Assembly (NCBI GenBank): GCA_021030905.1
Contig: JAGFMI010000004.1
Coordinates: 558,001 to 622,000 of the forward strand
DNA from: Pyrenula massariospora
Lineage: Eukaryota > Ascomycota > Eurotiomycetes > Pyrenulales > Pyrenulaceae
Direction of reading: 5' to 3'
Length of the DNA: 64,000 nt
Shown here: positions 24,307-37,530 of the stretch, one piece after another
Layout of the letters: every line of letters begins with the position of its first letter
Position numbering within the stretch: position 1 is the first letter of the stretch
Notes under the pieces: model-generated
The model's database searches: none
Told to the model about the DNA's origin: nothing
What the model saw: the letters and a program-made list of their open reading frames with translations, nothing else
Translations under genes and position numbers: made by a program

Positions 24307-25107
24307 GTGGTCGAAAAGGGGTTGGGGAGGGGCAGGAATACCGAGATCTTTTTTGTATTTCACGGCAGCTGATGAGTCGCCATTGAATTGGGAGTGATTA
24401 TATATGGCGTGGCAAAATTCTTCAAGGCGAGATGCTTGAGCGTGCTAGGCTAATTACCTACTCTTACAATAAGGGCTGGAGGCGACTATCATGTACGCTC
24501 ATGAATGTCTGCGATGCTTCATGGAGCATTCAAAGCCATAGACACGACCGAGGCTTGATCGAAGGAAGGGGGAAGACCTCGAGAAGGTTGTCTAGCTTAG
24601 AGGCCGGCAGGTGAGTAAGTATTGGGTTGGCGGCTAGCACGGTCGAGCAAACAGGTAAGGGAGTAACACGTCTCGGAAGCTTTTGGAGAGGCTGAATTGG
24701 TAGAAGTATTGATTAGAGGTCGCATATGAGAACAGACGAACTGTTCGTGATGACATATTTTGGTAGGCGTTGGTAGCTTTTGTGTTCTATGAAAAAACAA
24801 GGCCCGACGTTGAAAAACACGAGCATGAAGATCGCTGATGTCACAGGCGTACTAAAACTGGATTTAAATTGACATAATAAACAGTGCAGGCGTGAGAGTC
24901 GTGAAAGATCCGAGTCCATAGAACACGAGGGAAGCTTGGAAGGACTGCTGCATGACGATGCAACATCTTAGGCAGGCGATGGGAGTCGAGTTGGAGCCTC
25001 GGATTTAGGCGGTGGAAAACCTTGGCGTTGGTCAGAATGAAAACCCTTGAAAGTTCCTCGCTTCCCGTTCATACCGAGTTTCAACGCGCGAACTTCGATG
25101 CGCGGCG
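24307..25107. other. Convergent intergenic region
   Basis: About 800 bp between two stops facing each other. No coding support; it should contain the two 3' UTRs. Confidence 0.6.
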
Positions 25108-27445
25108 TCACTCTTCACCAGATTCTGACCCGGTCTCGGATTCGGAGAAAGAATCTGAAAGCATCGCTAATCCATCCCTTGGCCCTTTGTCTACTCCTAG
25201 TGAATGGAGAAGTTCTACTCTCCTCATTCGAACAGGTTGCCTAGCTCTGGCGCTGATCTCCCTCTCAGTCGGACCACCTCTACGGCCGATTGAAGCTTCT
25301 GGCAATGAAAGACAAGACTCTGAAGGCAGAATACTGCGGATGTATCTGCTTCGTGATGAGCTTGAAATCAGTAGTTTAAAGATGGGTCCCAGCTCCGCGT
25401 CCTCCGCAAGGTCTATTAAACAGTTGGCAACCGTTCGAAAACCCTCGGCCCACTCCTTCCTCTCGAAAGAAGACATTCCATCGATAACGCAGAAGAGCAC
25501 CGTATCAGCTGGCAAGCGCTTTACAAGCTTCGCAAAGCAGTCGCAAAGTGTATGGATGTGAAAAGATTGGAGCTGCTCGCGGTAGCGACGGGACGAGATG
25601 AAGTCGAGATTCATTGAGAACAGTCGCAAAATTTGGGATATAAGACTTCTCATCAATCCCTCTGGCCCCTTAAGCGCATCCCTCGACGAGGTGTGCAATC
25701 CACAGAAGAAACTTACCGGTACCGCGGGATCCTTATCGTGGAAATGCTCAATCACAGCACTGCTTATGAGCGACATGGGCGTAATGCGCCCGAAAGAGGA
25801 AGACGAAAGCGAGTCTTCGACGTATAATGCTGTTGAAGCATCGGTCGCTTGCCACTCCTTGAATTTCTCGCTCTCGAAGATACCCTTGACGGCATAAGAC
25901 GCTGATAATTCTGGTGATTGGCTCGCTCGGAATATTCGTTCAATGTCCCGTGTCTGCGTTTCTGCGCTGGCGTCGAGTACGTCGAGCAGATCATACGGTG
26001 TCAAGGCCGCAGCGGCTCTCTCCAATAATTCGATTTGCATCTTCAGCCTCCGTATATCTCTATCCTTTTTCTTCATCCCTAAATTGAAGTCAACAATGTG
26101 TGTTATCCTAGCGGTCCATTTGCTTCCACCCTACATTTTGCAGTTTTAGTTGTTTCCTCCAACACGACCATCATCGCCCTTTTTGCCTCTTCCTTGGCTT
26201 GCTGCAAGTCTTCCAGGTGCTCGATCTTCACATTCGTTTCACCTTGCGATTTTGAGATCGACTTGATTTCTCCAGTGATTGACGATACTTTGGTGTCAGT
26301 GCGACTCGCAGAAACGCTCAAATCCTTGATCTCTGACTTCAGGTCGTGAACATGATGTAACGTAGCTTTTGTTGTTACGTCTACAGTCGTGCCAACCTCC
26401 TTTACTTCACTCACAGTCTCCTCTGTTCTGACGATGCATCCATCTCGAAGAGCAGAAACGCGCTCTTCCAAAGCCCCCAAAGCTTCATCGAGAGCCTGCA
26501 TCTTCTCATTGAAAGATTTAGAGTACAGAGGTCCAAGGAAAACCGCACGAATTGACTTTACTAACCGACCTATTAGGTAAGGCTTTAAATCTGTACTGCG
26601 CCGAAACTCACATGCTGAAGGCCGCATGAGCCATCTGGTGGTTCCTTCAATTGCTGCGAGCGCTGCAAGATACACATCCGCCGCCTTGTCATATAGGAGC
26701 GGATCCAAAGGGAAGGCCTCGACGCTACGCTCTGCTCGGAATATGACATTGGGAATTTTCAACAATGTCTTGAACACCAGCTCGCGTTTTTCGCCGACAC
26801 CGGCAGCCGCCTAATCAAGGATTTAGCATCCTTGACGTTCCCAACACGGCGCAAGACCTACCCAAAAAACGAGCTTCAGCCCACCGCACAGAATGGACAA
26901 GAAAAAATCATTTGGTATCAGCCGCAGATAGGGCTGTATGATTTCCGCTTTTGTCGATAAGGATCTAGCTGCTTTTCGCAACTTGTTCCCACCAGCAGCT
27001 ATATATGCAGTTTCTGCGTCCCTCGGTACTCGTAGAACATCATCCCAGGAATGCTTTCCGCGTAAATCAAGCACACCGGTCTTGGAGTCTTTCATGGACG
27101 TTTGATAGGCTTCCATTACCTGAAGAAACTGTTCGGCATGCAGGCGAATCGACTGACTGGATAATGTTAGAGTTGAAATTCCTGCTCAATGCTAGAACGT
27201 GATCTTCCATGAAATCCTGACACTGACTTGAAGGCTTCGTGTCTTGATGCAACAGCTCGTTGTTTCACTTTGTCGTCGTGGGAGTCGAATATTGGATGTA
27301 TTCTTCCTCCTTGACTCTCGAGAAAATCCGCGACCGTCTTCTGACACTCTCCTTCGCCATTAGCGATGGCCGAATTTTCGACGACGGTACCTGCTCGATC
27401 TACTCCGTGAAAGTCATCCAGAGAAGCGTCGTCAGTGCTCTCCAT
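25108..27445 (-). CDS. DUF7708 / STAND-like protein with degenerate P-loop
   Basis: Five exons: 27445-27228, 27156-26862, 26810-26612, 26569-26135, 26078-25108; 705 aa. The N-terminal half matches the fungal DUF7708 pattern (HSWDDVLRV, RLIPNDFFLSILCGGLKLVFW, REL..LKIPNV). A long helical coiled-coil stretch follows (about residues 230-390). The C-terminal half looks like a NACHT/nephrocystin-type NTPase: SAVIEHFHDKD, VSFFCGLH, LISQILR and a Walker-B-like FCVIDGMSSFERKEW. In place of a GxxGxGK[S/T] Walker A it has SSSFGRITPMS, so nucleotide binding is doubtful. The tail is acidic (SESETGSESGEE). The third intron is a candidate of only 42 nt that keeps the frame, so a retained form is possible. 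It is divergent from the AAA+ gene. Its function is unknown; the family is common in fungal non-self-recognition repertoires. Confidence 0.8.
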
Positions 27446-28705
27446 GACGCAACTCGCACTCTACTAGAAGACTTTAGCAAAGTCAACATTCTGATGTTCA
27501 AGACGATCCAACTAGTTCCCTTACTCACATACTCTAAATGTCTAGAACCAAAAGATATGTCTAAGAACCGTCAGGCACGCAAAACAGCCATGGTTAGGGG
27601 AAATGGTCAGTAGAGGGCACGTCGATAACGGATTTATCCCTATACGTTAGACTACACATGTACGAGGATTGAAGCATAAGCGAGGGATGAACCTGATTTC
27701 TCGCTTGGCGAATATTCAAGCCTAACCACTCGCACCTAGATCTAAGCGATATGCTTTCTAATGCTCAACCTTCACCTGAACAGCTGAGGGATTTTGCGTC
27801 CTAAAGCACTGTCTCAGCCTTGTGGCCTTTGTGGCTTACAAGCCATTTCTTTAAGTCCAATAACGCTCTCATCCATATCCGTCTGGCGGCCGGCATGGTG
27901 CACGGTCACTTTGGCGATCAGCCTCATCTCTTAGCGGCTGCCTTTGACCTAACCTCACTTGGCACCGCCTATCGAAAATGCCTCATTCTCGAGTTTCGCT
28001 ACACCCGCACACAGAAATTCAACCAATCGACTGCACCACGTTATCTCATGATAGATGCCTCTAAGCTGGTCTACTGGTCGACCTCTGGCGGCCCGGCTTG
28101 CTGCGGCTGCACTCTCTCGGCCACCTAGCTTGTAATTCCCGATCCTCTCCCTCTGACCCCCCACCCCCAATCATTTCTAGCGATTCTCACGGCTCAAGGG
28201 CGGTCTTAATCCAGGCCATTACGCGTGACAGCTAGGAGTCATATCGATATGATGCTATACAAATGTGACAAATCATACGCTTCTCCCAGCGGCTGCTGTG
28301 ATACGTTTTTCTGCATGAGGCTTTCAATAGCCTGTAACAGAGCTCTGCACGGCCGATTCCAGTATGTCTGCCTTGCATCCACACGCACATGTGGTGACAA
28401 GGGTCTTCACTTTGGTATATTGCGCGGCGGGACTGTAGCAGGACTCGAAGGCACCGGCGGTACCTCGATCAGTCCACCTAGTTATAAAGAGACAGCACAT
28501 GGATACTGTCGTAGATTACATGCAGATCCTCCGAAGTCTGGATTTAAGGCGTAAGTGAAAAAAATTGTCATGCCCATCGACCGTTGTGTTCTCTCTTTGC
28601 AAGCTTCTGTAAAATTGATCTTTGTCATGCTTCAACCTCGGGATTTTAGAGCTGCGTAGCCCAAAGAATACATGAAATCCCCTATTTAGTTTCACGCATT
28701 TGATC
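27446..28705. promoter_or_regulatory. Shared upstream region of the DUF7708 and AAA+ genes
   Basis: 1.26 kb between two divergent start codons. Open frames inside are short and unsupported. Both promoters must lie here. I see no long inverted repeat. Confidence 0.5.
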
Positions 28706-31700
28706 ATGGGTCTCAGCCAGCTAGGCGAAAGGTACGTCAATCTCTAATGGCTATTTCCAGTAGTTGCTGCATTCTGAAGCATGAGACAAAAATGCTAACT
28801 TGCTACCAGCCTTGATGAAAATGAGGCTCAGCATACTCCTCTCCAACGGCGATCCCAGCCGCGAAGTGCGAGTGAAGACCTCGAGCAAAATTCCTCAGAC
28901 AGCCATGAGCATTACCATCCCTTGCATCCAGAATCGGCTGAGAATGTGTCAGCTATGGAAGACCACGACCTCCACTTCTCTGCTGAAAAGGCGCAAAGAA
29001 TAGATTTGCCGAGATCGACAAGCCAATACAAGCGAGCGATCTCGGATCTAAAACGCCAGATTCAACTGCTTGAGAAAAATCTCGAACCCGTCAGGCGCAC
29101 TGAGCAAAACAGTCGGCTTGTTGACAACATCTCCACGAAAGCGGTCCAGCAAAATGACCAGGCGACACTTGGGCACAGTGTACAAAATCACATGGAAACA
29201 CCACAGATACTACCTAGAATCTGTGAAAGAGTTTGGGTGGACTTTATGAATAAGAATACGACCGAGCGATATGATTACGCCGTCGAGGTTCTCAGCGGAG
29301 ATCCTGAGTATCACAACCATAAGAAAGACATCGAAAGGTATGATTGGAGACAGGGAAACGGCCACAGTCTAAGACCAGAGTCGAACGTCTACAACAAATC
29401 GACACCGTCTCAACCTATTGATAGGATTACCCCAGTTCCAGAACGGATTCGGATCAATTCCCCATGGATCTTGCACGTTCTAGCAGGCATTGATCAACAA
29501 ATCGACGCGACCGGGCCAGTCGTCATGTTGAGACCTTTCAAATTCTTGATACACTTCGAAGCGCAAATCAAAGACTCTATCCGCAAGCTGGAAAGTCAGT
29601 GCGATACGACAATGGAGACAATGTCACCGGATGGGATAGAGCTATCATCAATCTCGCAATTCGCATCAACTGTCTCCGATGACTCTATACCATCCCAGTA
29701 TAGCGACAATAATCGGTTGACCTTGCAACATATGCGCTGTCTTTCTCAGTTTATGAATGAGTACATCAAGCCCACCGCTACTCTTTTAAAGGACAACACA
29801 AACGAGAAAATCCGATTTAGTGATCTTTGGTACATCTTTAGACCGGGAGACAACATATACATCCCTCTGCGGCTTCCATGGGGGCCAGTATTAGTTGACG
29901 GCGCGAAGATAACACCGGAAATGATTCAGAGTCGCTACGATCAAAATCGATATGAAACGATGTGGCGTGTGTCCAGCACGGGGGGTGGACGTCCGAATCT
30001 CTCCAGTGCTCAAGATCGCAACGCCAGTCTTGAACCTAATCCTTTCAAAGTTAACTGCTACTATATTGACTTCAACGGCAAATACTTTTGTCCAATTTCT
30101 CACACCTTCTCAATCATGCCATTCAAGGGCGAACGCAAGATTACCTCTCTCGAGTTTTTCCCAGTCCGGTTCATGGAGGAGTCCGAACGCACAATAAGGG
30201 AACATTTTGACAAAGGCAAGATGGTTTTTGAGTGTATAGCAACTTCTTTCACCCACAACTATTATGTTGGTCCTACACTGGTAGCGCAGCCGTGCGGCTG
30301 CAGCGTTCAGCAGGAAAACCGCGAAACCTTACATCAAGAGCACGTTGAAAGTGAGGTAATTGTCGATTTCAGGATGACCTTGATCAAGCAGCCATCGTGG
30401 CGGCCCAAACCTTCCTCCAAAAACATACCAGTCGAACGAAAGGAACTGGAGGAACGCTGTACTGTACACTATTGGAAAAACACGCAGAAAGAGAGGCTGG
30501 ACCACACAGAAAGTGAGAACATATATGACGATTATGTCATTGATGAAGAAAGAGCAACAATCTTCAGAACCAATGAGCAAATATTTGCACCGGTTCCAAG
30601 CGACTGCATGAGTAACGAGGGGATGGTGCCCGAGAAGGATATGGTGCTAATGCCAGCCCGTGTTTTCGCGTTCGTGTTAAGGACTCGCACTTTCGGTACA
30701 ATCCTCTTCTCCATAATATTTCCTCTTCATTCAATCTTTTATTTCTGACCAGTATTTGTAGCTCCATTATGGCTCTGGCTTCTTCAGCCCATCAAACCTC
30801 AGCTGGAAGGTCTTCGAAACCTGCAGCTCAGAGATGACACTTTCAAGGATACCATTCAAGCCCTAATTAGGAACCACTTCTCAGAGAAGAAAGCGCAACC
30901 AAAATTGAATTTTGAGTACGACATTGTCCGGGGCAAAGGTAACGCCGAATACTTTTACTTTCCTGCCCAAGTGATTTTTGACTCCGTCTCTAGGCAAAGG
31001 GCTTGTGATTCTACTCCACGGCGCTCCTGGCGTCGGAAAGACATTTACAGCTGGTGGGTCCTCTTCAATCCATTCAAGTTCTAGAGCTAATGTGGAACGT
31101 AGAAAGCGTGGCAGCGGCTAATGGCAAACCACTCTTTCAGATCACATGCGGTATGGGGAACCCAGACTTCTACGACACTGGTTAACATGCGTGTTAGGTG
31201 ATCTCGGCCTAACTCCGAGGGAGGTCGAGAAGTCTCTCCAGGAGATATTCCGGTTTGCACAGCAGTGGAGCTGTATTCTACTCCTGGATGAATGTGATAT
31301 TTTTCTCACGCAGCGGTCGAAGACGGATATCAAACGGAATAGCCTTGTTTCCGGTGAGAGACACTGCCCTTGATACGCTCACTATCTTTTGTAGGGCTTA
31401 CAAGTCATAAGTCTTCTTACGAGTATTGGAATTCTATCACGGTGTTTTGTTCCTCTGTACGAACCGCGTTGGTGTCTTAGACGATGCCATTAAATCTCGA
31501 ATAACTTGGATCGAGTATTACCCTCCATTAGACAAGATTCAGACAATGAAGATCTGGAAAGCGAATATCAAACTGCTGGGAGAAAGGAACAAAGATCTGC
31601 AAGTCGATCGAAAAGGCATACTCGGGTTTGCAAAAGAGCACTTTAAGTCCAATGTTGTTAACGACTCCGTGTGGAATGGAAGACAAATTCAGAATGCCTT

Positions 31701-32610
31701 TAAAGTGGCCTCTGCTCTTGCGGAGTGGGACGCCTACAGCAACGATCTACGTCACAACCCTGATAGAAAGATATCTGAAGAAGAAACTCGTAATCGTCCT
31801 AAGCTAGAAGCCTCACATTTCTATACCATTGCCAACGGAACACAAGCTTTCAATAGATATATCCTAGAAGCAACAGGTTACACGGATGCAGAGCGAGCCT
31901 ACAATTTGATGGAACGAGCAGACGAGTATACATCAGATTGGAACATTTATCGCAGTGGTAGTGTTACCTCTCCCCAACAGTTAGAGAGAAATCGATCGCC
32001 GTCATTCGCTTCCCCGGCACCGCCACCACTAACCCGAAAATCGAGGTCGTCAGGCTCAGCGGGCCTTCCGTCGTCTATTCCGCAAGCTCAAGGGGAATCT
32101 AGTCCATACTCTCACAGCCAGACGGCATCTCGTCGACGCACTTCTGTTTCGAATACGTGGCAAAACCAGACGCCTCCGGCACATGATTTCAATGGTCTTA
32201 GTCCTCCGCCAACAGCACAGCAGTTGCAATCCCAGTCGCGAAGAAGATCTTCCAGTCAACTGACTACAAAAGGTACTTCAGGCTTTGAGTCCCTGAATGC
32301 CAAATCGCTGTCTCCAAGAAATAGCATAAGCAAATCGAACCATGGAGCCAGTCACATGCAGTCAATCCCATCTGCCACCGCAGCGTCCACGACATCGGTG
32401 AAGAAGATGAATGCCTCATTTTCATCAAAAGCGGCCAAAAAGCACTCCCTGGAAGTGTCATCTGATACTGCCGTTGCGAGCCGAGGATTATATGATGACC
32501 AAGATCAAAGTGATGACTCAGATGACACGACGGATTCTTCCGGTCGTGACGGTGAGGACGGTGAAGATAAAAGGACACTTTCGGCCAGCGAAGACGAAGA
32601 CGAAGAATGA
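28706..32610 (+). CDS. AAA+ ATPase with DUF7025 region
   Basis: Seven exons: 28706-28731, 28810-30695, 30762-30938, 30994-31053, 31103-31150, 31198-31353, 31412-32610; 1,183 aa. The tiny first exon (MGLSQLGE) is chosen because the long second frame opens at an acceptor with no ATG before 28955. Order: disordered N-terminus, short coiled coil (about residues 85-105), DUF7025-type region (LWYIFRPGD...YYIDFNGKYF), then AAA+: Walker A LHGAPGVGKTFTA, Walker B CILLLDECDIF, sensor LCTNRVG, arginine-finger region AIKSRI, and a lid. The tail is serine-rich, then very acidic. The ATPase motifs look intact. Related fungal proteins are annotated only as AAA ATPases; a remodelling role is inference. It lies head-to-head with the DUF7708 protein, whose own P-loop is degenerate. 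Confidence 0.87.
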
Positions 32611-34362
32611 TGAGCAGGATAGAGCGCAAATGGACAGACTTGCCTCTATGTCGTATTGGTTCTCGGCGTCTTCCTCTTGTCGATGGAATTTTAACCGGCA
32701 ATTTGTGCAGTTTTCAGTCGACGTGGCAGGAACAGGGGCGTTCGCAGGTGTCAGGTGTCTTGACTCAACCATGTACTATTTGTTGTATTTATGTGTGCGA
32801 AGTGTAGTCATTCTTCGCACAAGACAACCCCAGAGTACGCTCAACTCGTGCTCCACCGCACTCTGGAATTTGAGCATCAATGTTGGCGCTCGTGACCTAA
32901 AGGGAAGCGCATGCCCATCCCTCCATAGATGTTCTCACCACTCCTGCTGTAATTAGGCCTCGTTACGATCCGACTCAAAGGAGTTTTCGTTTTGCAGAGG
33001 CAGGAGCCGAAAGTATATCATATCAGTGCAATTCTGCTGCGCGTGCTTCCCTTAAATCTCGCAGGTCAACCTGGGCGGTACCTGAGAGCTGCAATACAGG
33101 TAACTTCGCCTTCATAGTAGGGCTATGGGTGCCTTGATGGGACGGTTCCGTGAAAAACAAAGTTGTCTTCGTTCTTAAGTACATGCCGATATGGTTAAGC
33201 AGATGGCCCCCATGGAAGCTGGCTGGAGAAAACTCAAACTAGACCTCCCCTGTAAATTAAAGTGAACTCTAACTTAGCACACCACCAATTCTTTTCTTCC
33301 AATTAGCTGCTGCTCTTTCTCTTACGTATGCACTTTTGTCCGCTGTCGACTGGTCATATCGAGCATCCCACAGGGAAAATACCCGAGACTACGTGTGGCA
33401 GTGCCGATGTCTTAACACCTCTCCATCAACAGTACACTTGGCGGCCGGTGTGAACTGTCATGCGCAGCACATAACTTCACGAGAGCAACTATGCCCTAGA
33501 ATATAGCTACTACTCGTACTTTCCTTTGCTCTTACCTACGGCAAGCGTCATTGATAAATGATCACTACCCTAAAGCTCCACTGACCCTAATTCGTAATGG
33601 CCAGGAACGACACAGTTGAAGATCGGAACCCTCTAGCGCAGAAACGATCAAAGATCTCTTGGAATTCATCCCTCGAGGTTCCTTAGATTCCGCAGGCTTA
33701 CAATATGTCGACATCTGAAATTTTTTCACTTTGGTACGCCCTTGTTTAAATTCACGACGACGCAAGCTACAATCGCAGCCTTGTTGCATATCTATTCAGA
33801 CAGACCTTGCCCCAGGAACCTCAAAAGGTGAACCTGCCTTAGTAGTCTACCGGAAAACCACATTAAGCCCTGACGACCTTCGTCCGTCGGTCATACAGCC
33901 TACGAAGTGGCTGCATCGTATGCAAGACCCCGCATATTTAGTTTATTTTCCTGCCCACCACGAACGGTGGGGGCCGAAAAGCTGTTGCGGTGCACGCAAT
34001 CGATCACGATTTATCCAGGGGCCGAAGCAACTAGGGCGAAGGGGCATCAGGGGTCCGGGCCTGGGCTTGCATTCTTTCTTGCATACAGGCCCAGAATCAT
34101 GCATCCACAGCATCTGGACATGTAGGCGTCACTGGCGATCGTTTCCGACTCCAGGTCGCTATGCAGCTCAATATCGAAGCCAAAAGTCTGGTGGGTCTGC
34201 TGTTGTCTGGTATTGGATTTGTTCTCATTCCCTTGCAACATTTTCCTACCTTTACTCTCACATTTAGAAATGCATCCACAAATGCCACGAAAGATCACAG
34301 CACGTTCAGGACTCACATAGGCCGAACCACCTCACACACTGCCGGCGTACAGCTTCTTCACC
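32611..34362. other. Gene-free stretch
   Basis: About 1.75 kb with only short frames on both strands (the longest 178 codons at 33,731-34,267, without domain or membrane pattern). The end holds the upstream region of the membrane-protein gene. Confidence 0.5.
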
Positions 34363-36741
34363 ATGAGCGGCACTCTGTCTGACAGTGTATCTGCTGATGC
34401 TGTTTATACTGGATTTTGGATCAACCATTCACAATCCCAGATCTCGGGGGCAACGCTAACTCTAAAACACCGCGATGCTGGCCTCCTCACAGCTTTCCTG
34501 GCTTTGTTTGTTGCTGTTGTGGGCCGAGGCTGTTGGCGACTATTCTGCTTTGTGGCTCATTCCTTTTATTCCGCAGCCTTAACTCCTCAAGACGGTCTAT
34601 ATCACCAACGGCAAGCGGTCTTGCGGAATGCGACTACGGAGGTGGACGGACTGGAGTATTTCGTAAAGCTGGCATGGCACTGGCGGAGCAAAGCTGGAAG
34701 GCTATGGCTTCGTATCATTCCTATGATTGGTATTACGGCTTTCATGATCGCTGCCTTTTATGTTGCCAGCATCTTTTCCTCTCAGGTATGTCTCCAAAAA
34801 TACGGTGACACAGAGCACCCTTACCCCATTCGACCTTTGATCTACAATAATTGCAACACATAATTGAGTGAACGGGGTGCTGGTAGAGCATGCTGATATA
34901 TGTAGATCTCCACCGCCGTGGGCAATGAAGTCTTGATTACGTCCCCAAACTGCGGACTCTTGGGGTATTGGGAGGCCAAGACACAGGCGGAATTCTTTGG
35001 CAATTTCCTCCAATATTCTTCCAGGCTCAACACTGCCGGAGCGGCTTACGCTCAACAATGTTACAATAAGAACGCTTCAAGCCAGGATTGCTCTTTGTTC
35101 GTTCAGAAAGAGCTACCAGCAATCATTTCCACAAACGCCAGCTGTCCGTTCCCTGGTAAAGGGGACGTTTGTCTTCACAATTCGGGGAACGTACACATTG
35201 ATACGGGTATCATAGATTCCCATAGCCATCTAGGCATCAACGCTCGCCCAGGAGACCGTATCGGTTATCGTCGCGTACTTGATTGTGCGCCTTTGCTGAC
35301 GCAAGGCTACTCTCAAATATCGCAGAAAGACCAATTCTCGCAATCTGCCTTTATTGAATATTTCTACGGGGCGCCCACCACACTAAGCATCAACACTACG
35401 TCGGCAAACGTAACTTATAGATACCCACTGAATCGAACAATTATCACCAATGACAACAAAGATTACACCATAGAGTAAGTCCTTTTATTCCTTGTCAGGA
35501 CGCCGTTAACCCAGATGAAGCGTCGAACATTACTCGGCCACGCCAATCTTTGTCCCAATTCCAGAATTGCGCCGTGGTGATGCCGATATGTTTCTTGTCT
35601 TCCTCTCTGGCAATGACATTGATTTCCTCCAGCCTGTGGATGATGACTGGTTCTCTGCGCACCGTATCAGCGGAGGGCTGCCTGGAGCAGAAGACCATCC
35701 CGCAAGTGAAGTTCACATGTATGGGTTCGATCAACCCGCTACGGTAATGGGCTGTGCCTACCAACAATCGATCTGCAACCCTAGCAAGGACGCGTGTACG
35801 CCTTTGTCGAGTCGGAACAACACCCCTCTTGACAACTATCCATGGGACACTGAAGGGCAGAAATACACCGCTTCAGTTTTCTTATCGGCGCTTGAAGGAG
35901 TCTGCACCCAACCAGAAGCTATTCTCGAATCGATGGGCGTCAGCGCCCTGACAGCTCGGCATTCTCTCACCGATGGCATCCAAGGACCTCTTCCGTCTGA
36001 CCAGTGGCAGCGTGAAGTAATATACTGGCACGCCATCACCATGGCCAAGTTCCAAAGAGCAGCGCTCGAACACGCCACCGGACCTTCAGACGCCTTTATG
36101 GACAAGTACATCGAGAAGCCGACAACCGAGGCTGGGAAGCAAGTGTGCCAGAACCAGGTGAGTCCCTCAGACCCCCTTCCCGATCATTAAATCATACACA
36201 TATCCCCACTCTTCGCGCATGCCCTACCAAACCCCTCCAACAAACCCCCAACCCACCCACCAACTAACCCTCCCTCCACTCCCCCCAGAAAATCCTCAGC
36301 CCATCCCACACCTCCTTCAGCGTCCTCGGCCTCGCCCTCACCCTCACCCTCGGCACCGCTCTCATCCTCCTCGCGCACACCCTCGAACCCCTCCTCCGCC
36401 TCCTCCCCAAAAACAAACCCACCAGCACCCACCGCACGCTGGAGTGGGTGACGAACGAGTTTCTGCAGCTGCAGCGGCTGGCGCACGAGGAGCTGGGGTC
36501 GGGCACGTGGACGGGGACGGGGAGCGCGGGCGGGGTGCCGGTGACGGGGAGGGATGAACGGTTGGCCGTGCTGGATGTTTCGGATGAGGGGCATCCGGTG
36601 ATGATGATGGTTTGTCTGAGAGATGAGAGGAGGCGGGGGAGTGGGGAGAGTGGCGGGGATGGTGGGGAGAAGGAGGGGGGCAGGGTGGTGGAGGTTGAGA
36701 AGGTTGATGATGTGGAGGCCCGACCGAGCGCAGAGATTTAG
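34363..36741 (+). CDS. Fungal-specific multi-pass membrane protein, unknown function
   Basis: Four exons: 34363-34785, 34906-35474, 35521-36157, 36289-36741; 693 aa. A hydrophobic segment lies at about residues 38-62 (LLTAFLALFVAVVGRGCW), a second at about 117-137, and a third begins exon 4 (VLGLALTLTLGTALILLAHTL). Between the second and third is a large probably extracytoplasmic domain rich in cysteine and Asn-x-Ser/Thr sites, including YSATPIFVPIPEL..DADMFLVFLS. The tail is glycine/glutamate-rich. Proteins of this layout are frequent in Pezizomycotina and uncharacterised. Exon 4 flips from C-ending to G-ending codons at about 36,432; the C-rich run begins in the preceding intron, so it is not a coding effect alone. 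Confidence 0.82.
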
Positions 36742-37530
36742 GGGTATACTGTAACAGGCTAGTTCATGGGACGATTTTACTTTTAATCCTGAAAGGGCCT
36801 TGTGCGAGGAGCGTAGAAAATACAGTTGCAAATGCCACATCGTTGCAGGGCTATATATGTCTACCAACTACTACGAGACCCTATTCTATTGGGTACTCAA
36901 CTCTATTCCCACGCAGCAGCACTTAACCAATGGGGAAGGGGGCGCCTCACTAATTATCCCCCTTTACCGTCAAGATTTCTATTGAACATTGAAGGCATGC
37001 TTGGTTGTCCATTTTCCCACATCCAGATAGGCCTCCGGGATGGAGATCGAAGTCCAGAAGTGCTTAGGAATGCATTGGACAACGATGAGAGGAAGAACTT
37101 CACAGAAATTCGGTGGATTTCAGATTTGAAACGTCAGCATCTATCGTTCTATTTTGAGAAATGTTTTTAATTGTCAATGCTCAAAATTAGCGGAGCGGAT
37201 CTTCGTCGATCTTTGGTATCAGTGATGCACCATGATACCGCTGAAATTGAAATTTCTTAAGAACACCATATACGCCAACCTTTTTCCGTCCTTCTTTCAA
37301 TAGGCCGCTGTAAATGATCTCTTGTAACAACGCCGAATTCTAATGCAGATGCTCGCCTTAAACAGAACGCTCTCTATGCAGTCCTCTTAATCTATCGGCC
37401 GTGGTGAATCGTGTCTGCGTCAGAAAGCGGAAATTAGTAACTAAACGGGTCGAAAATCGAGGGTGAGAGGAGGTCCGGGAGATATCGCAGGCAGAAACGT
37501 AAGGGGTAACCAATATCGTCTCCCTCTCCA
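36742..37530. other. Convergent intergenic region
   Basis: About 790 bp between two converging genes. A 114-codon plus frame (36,826-37,170) shows no family feature and was not kept. The 3' UTRs lie here. Confidence 0.55.

Noticed and set aside
28225-28554. 109-codon plus-strand frame in the divergent region before the AAA+ gene
   Set aside because: No recognisable family and no connection by splicing to the AAA+ first exon.
33731-34267. 178-codon plus-strand frame upstream of the membrane-protein gene
   Set aside because: Biased, repeat-free but domain-less sequence with no conserved feature; overlaps the presumed promoter.
36187-36867. 226-codon minus-strand frame antisense to the membrane-protein gene
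   Set aside because: Low-complexity shadow of the skew-flip region; the plus-strand exon has proper splice sites and a membrane segment.
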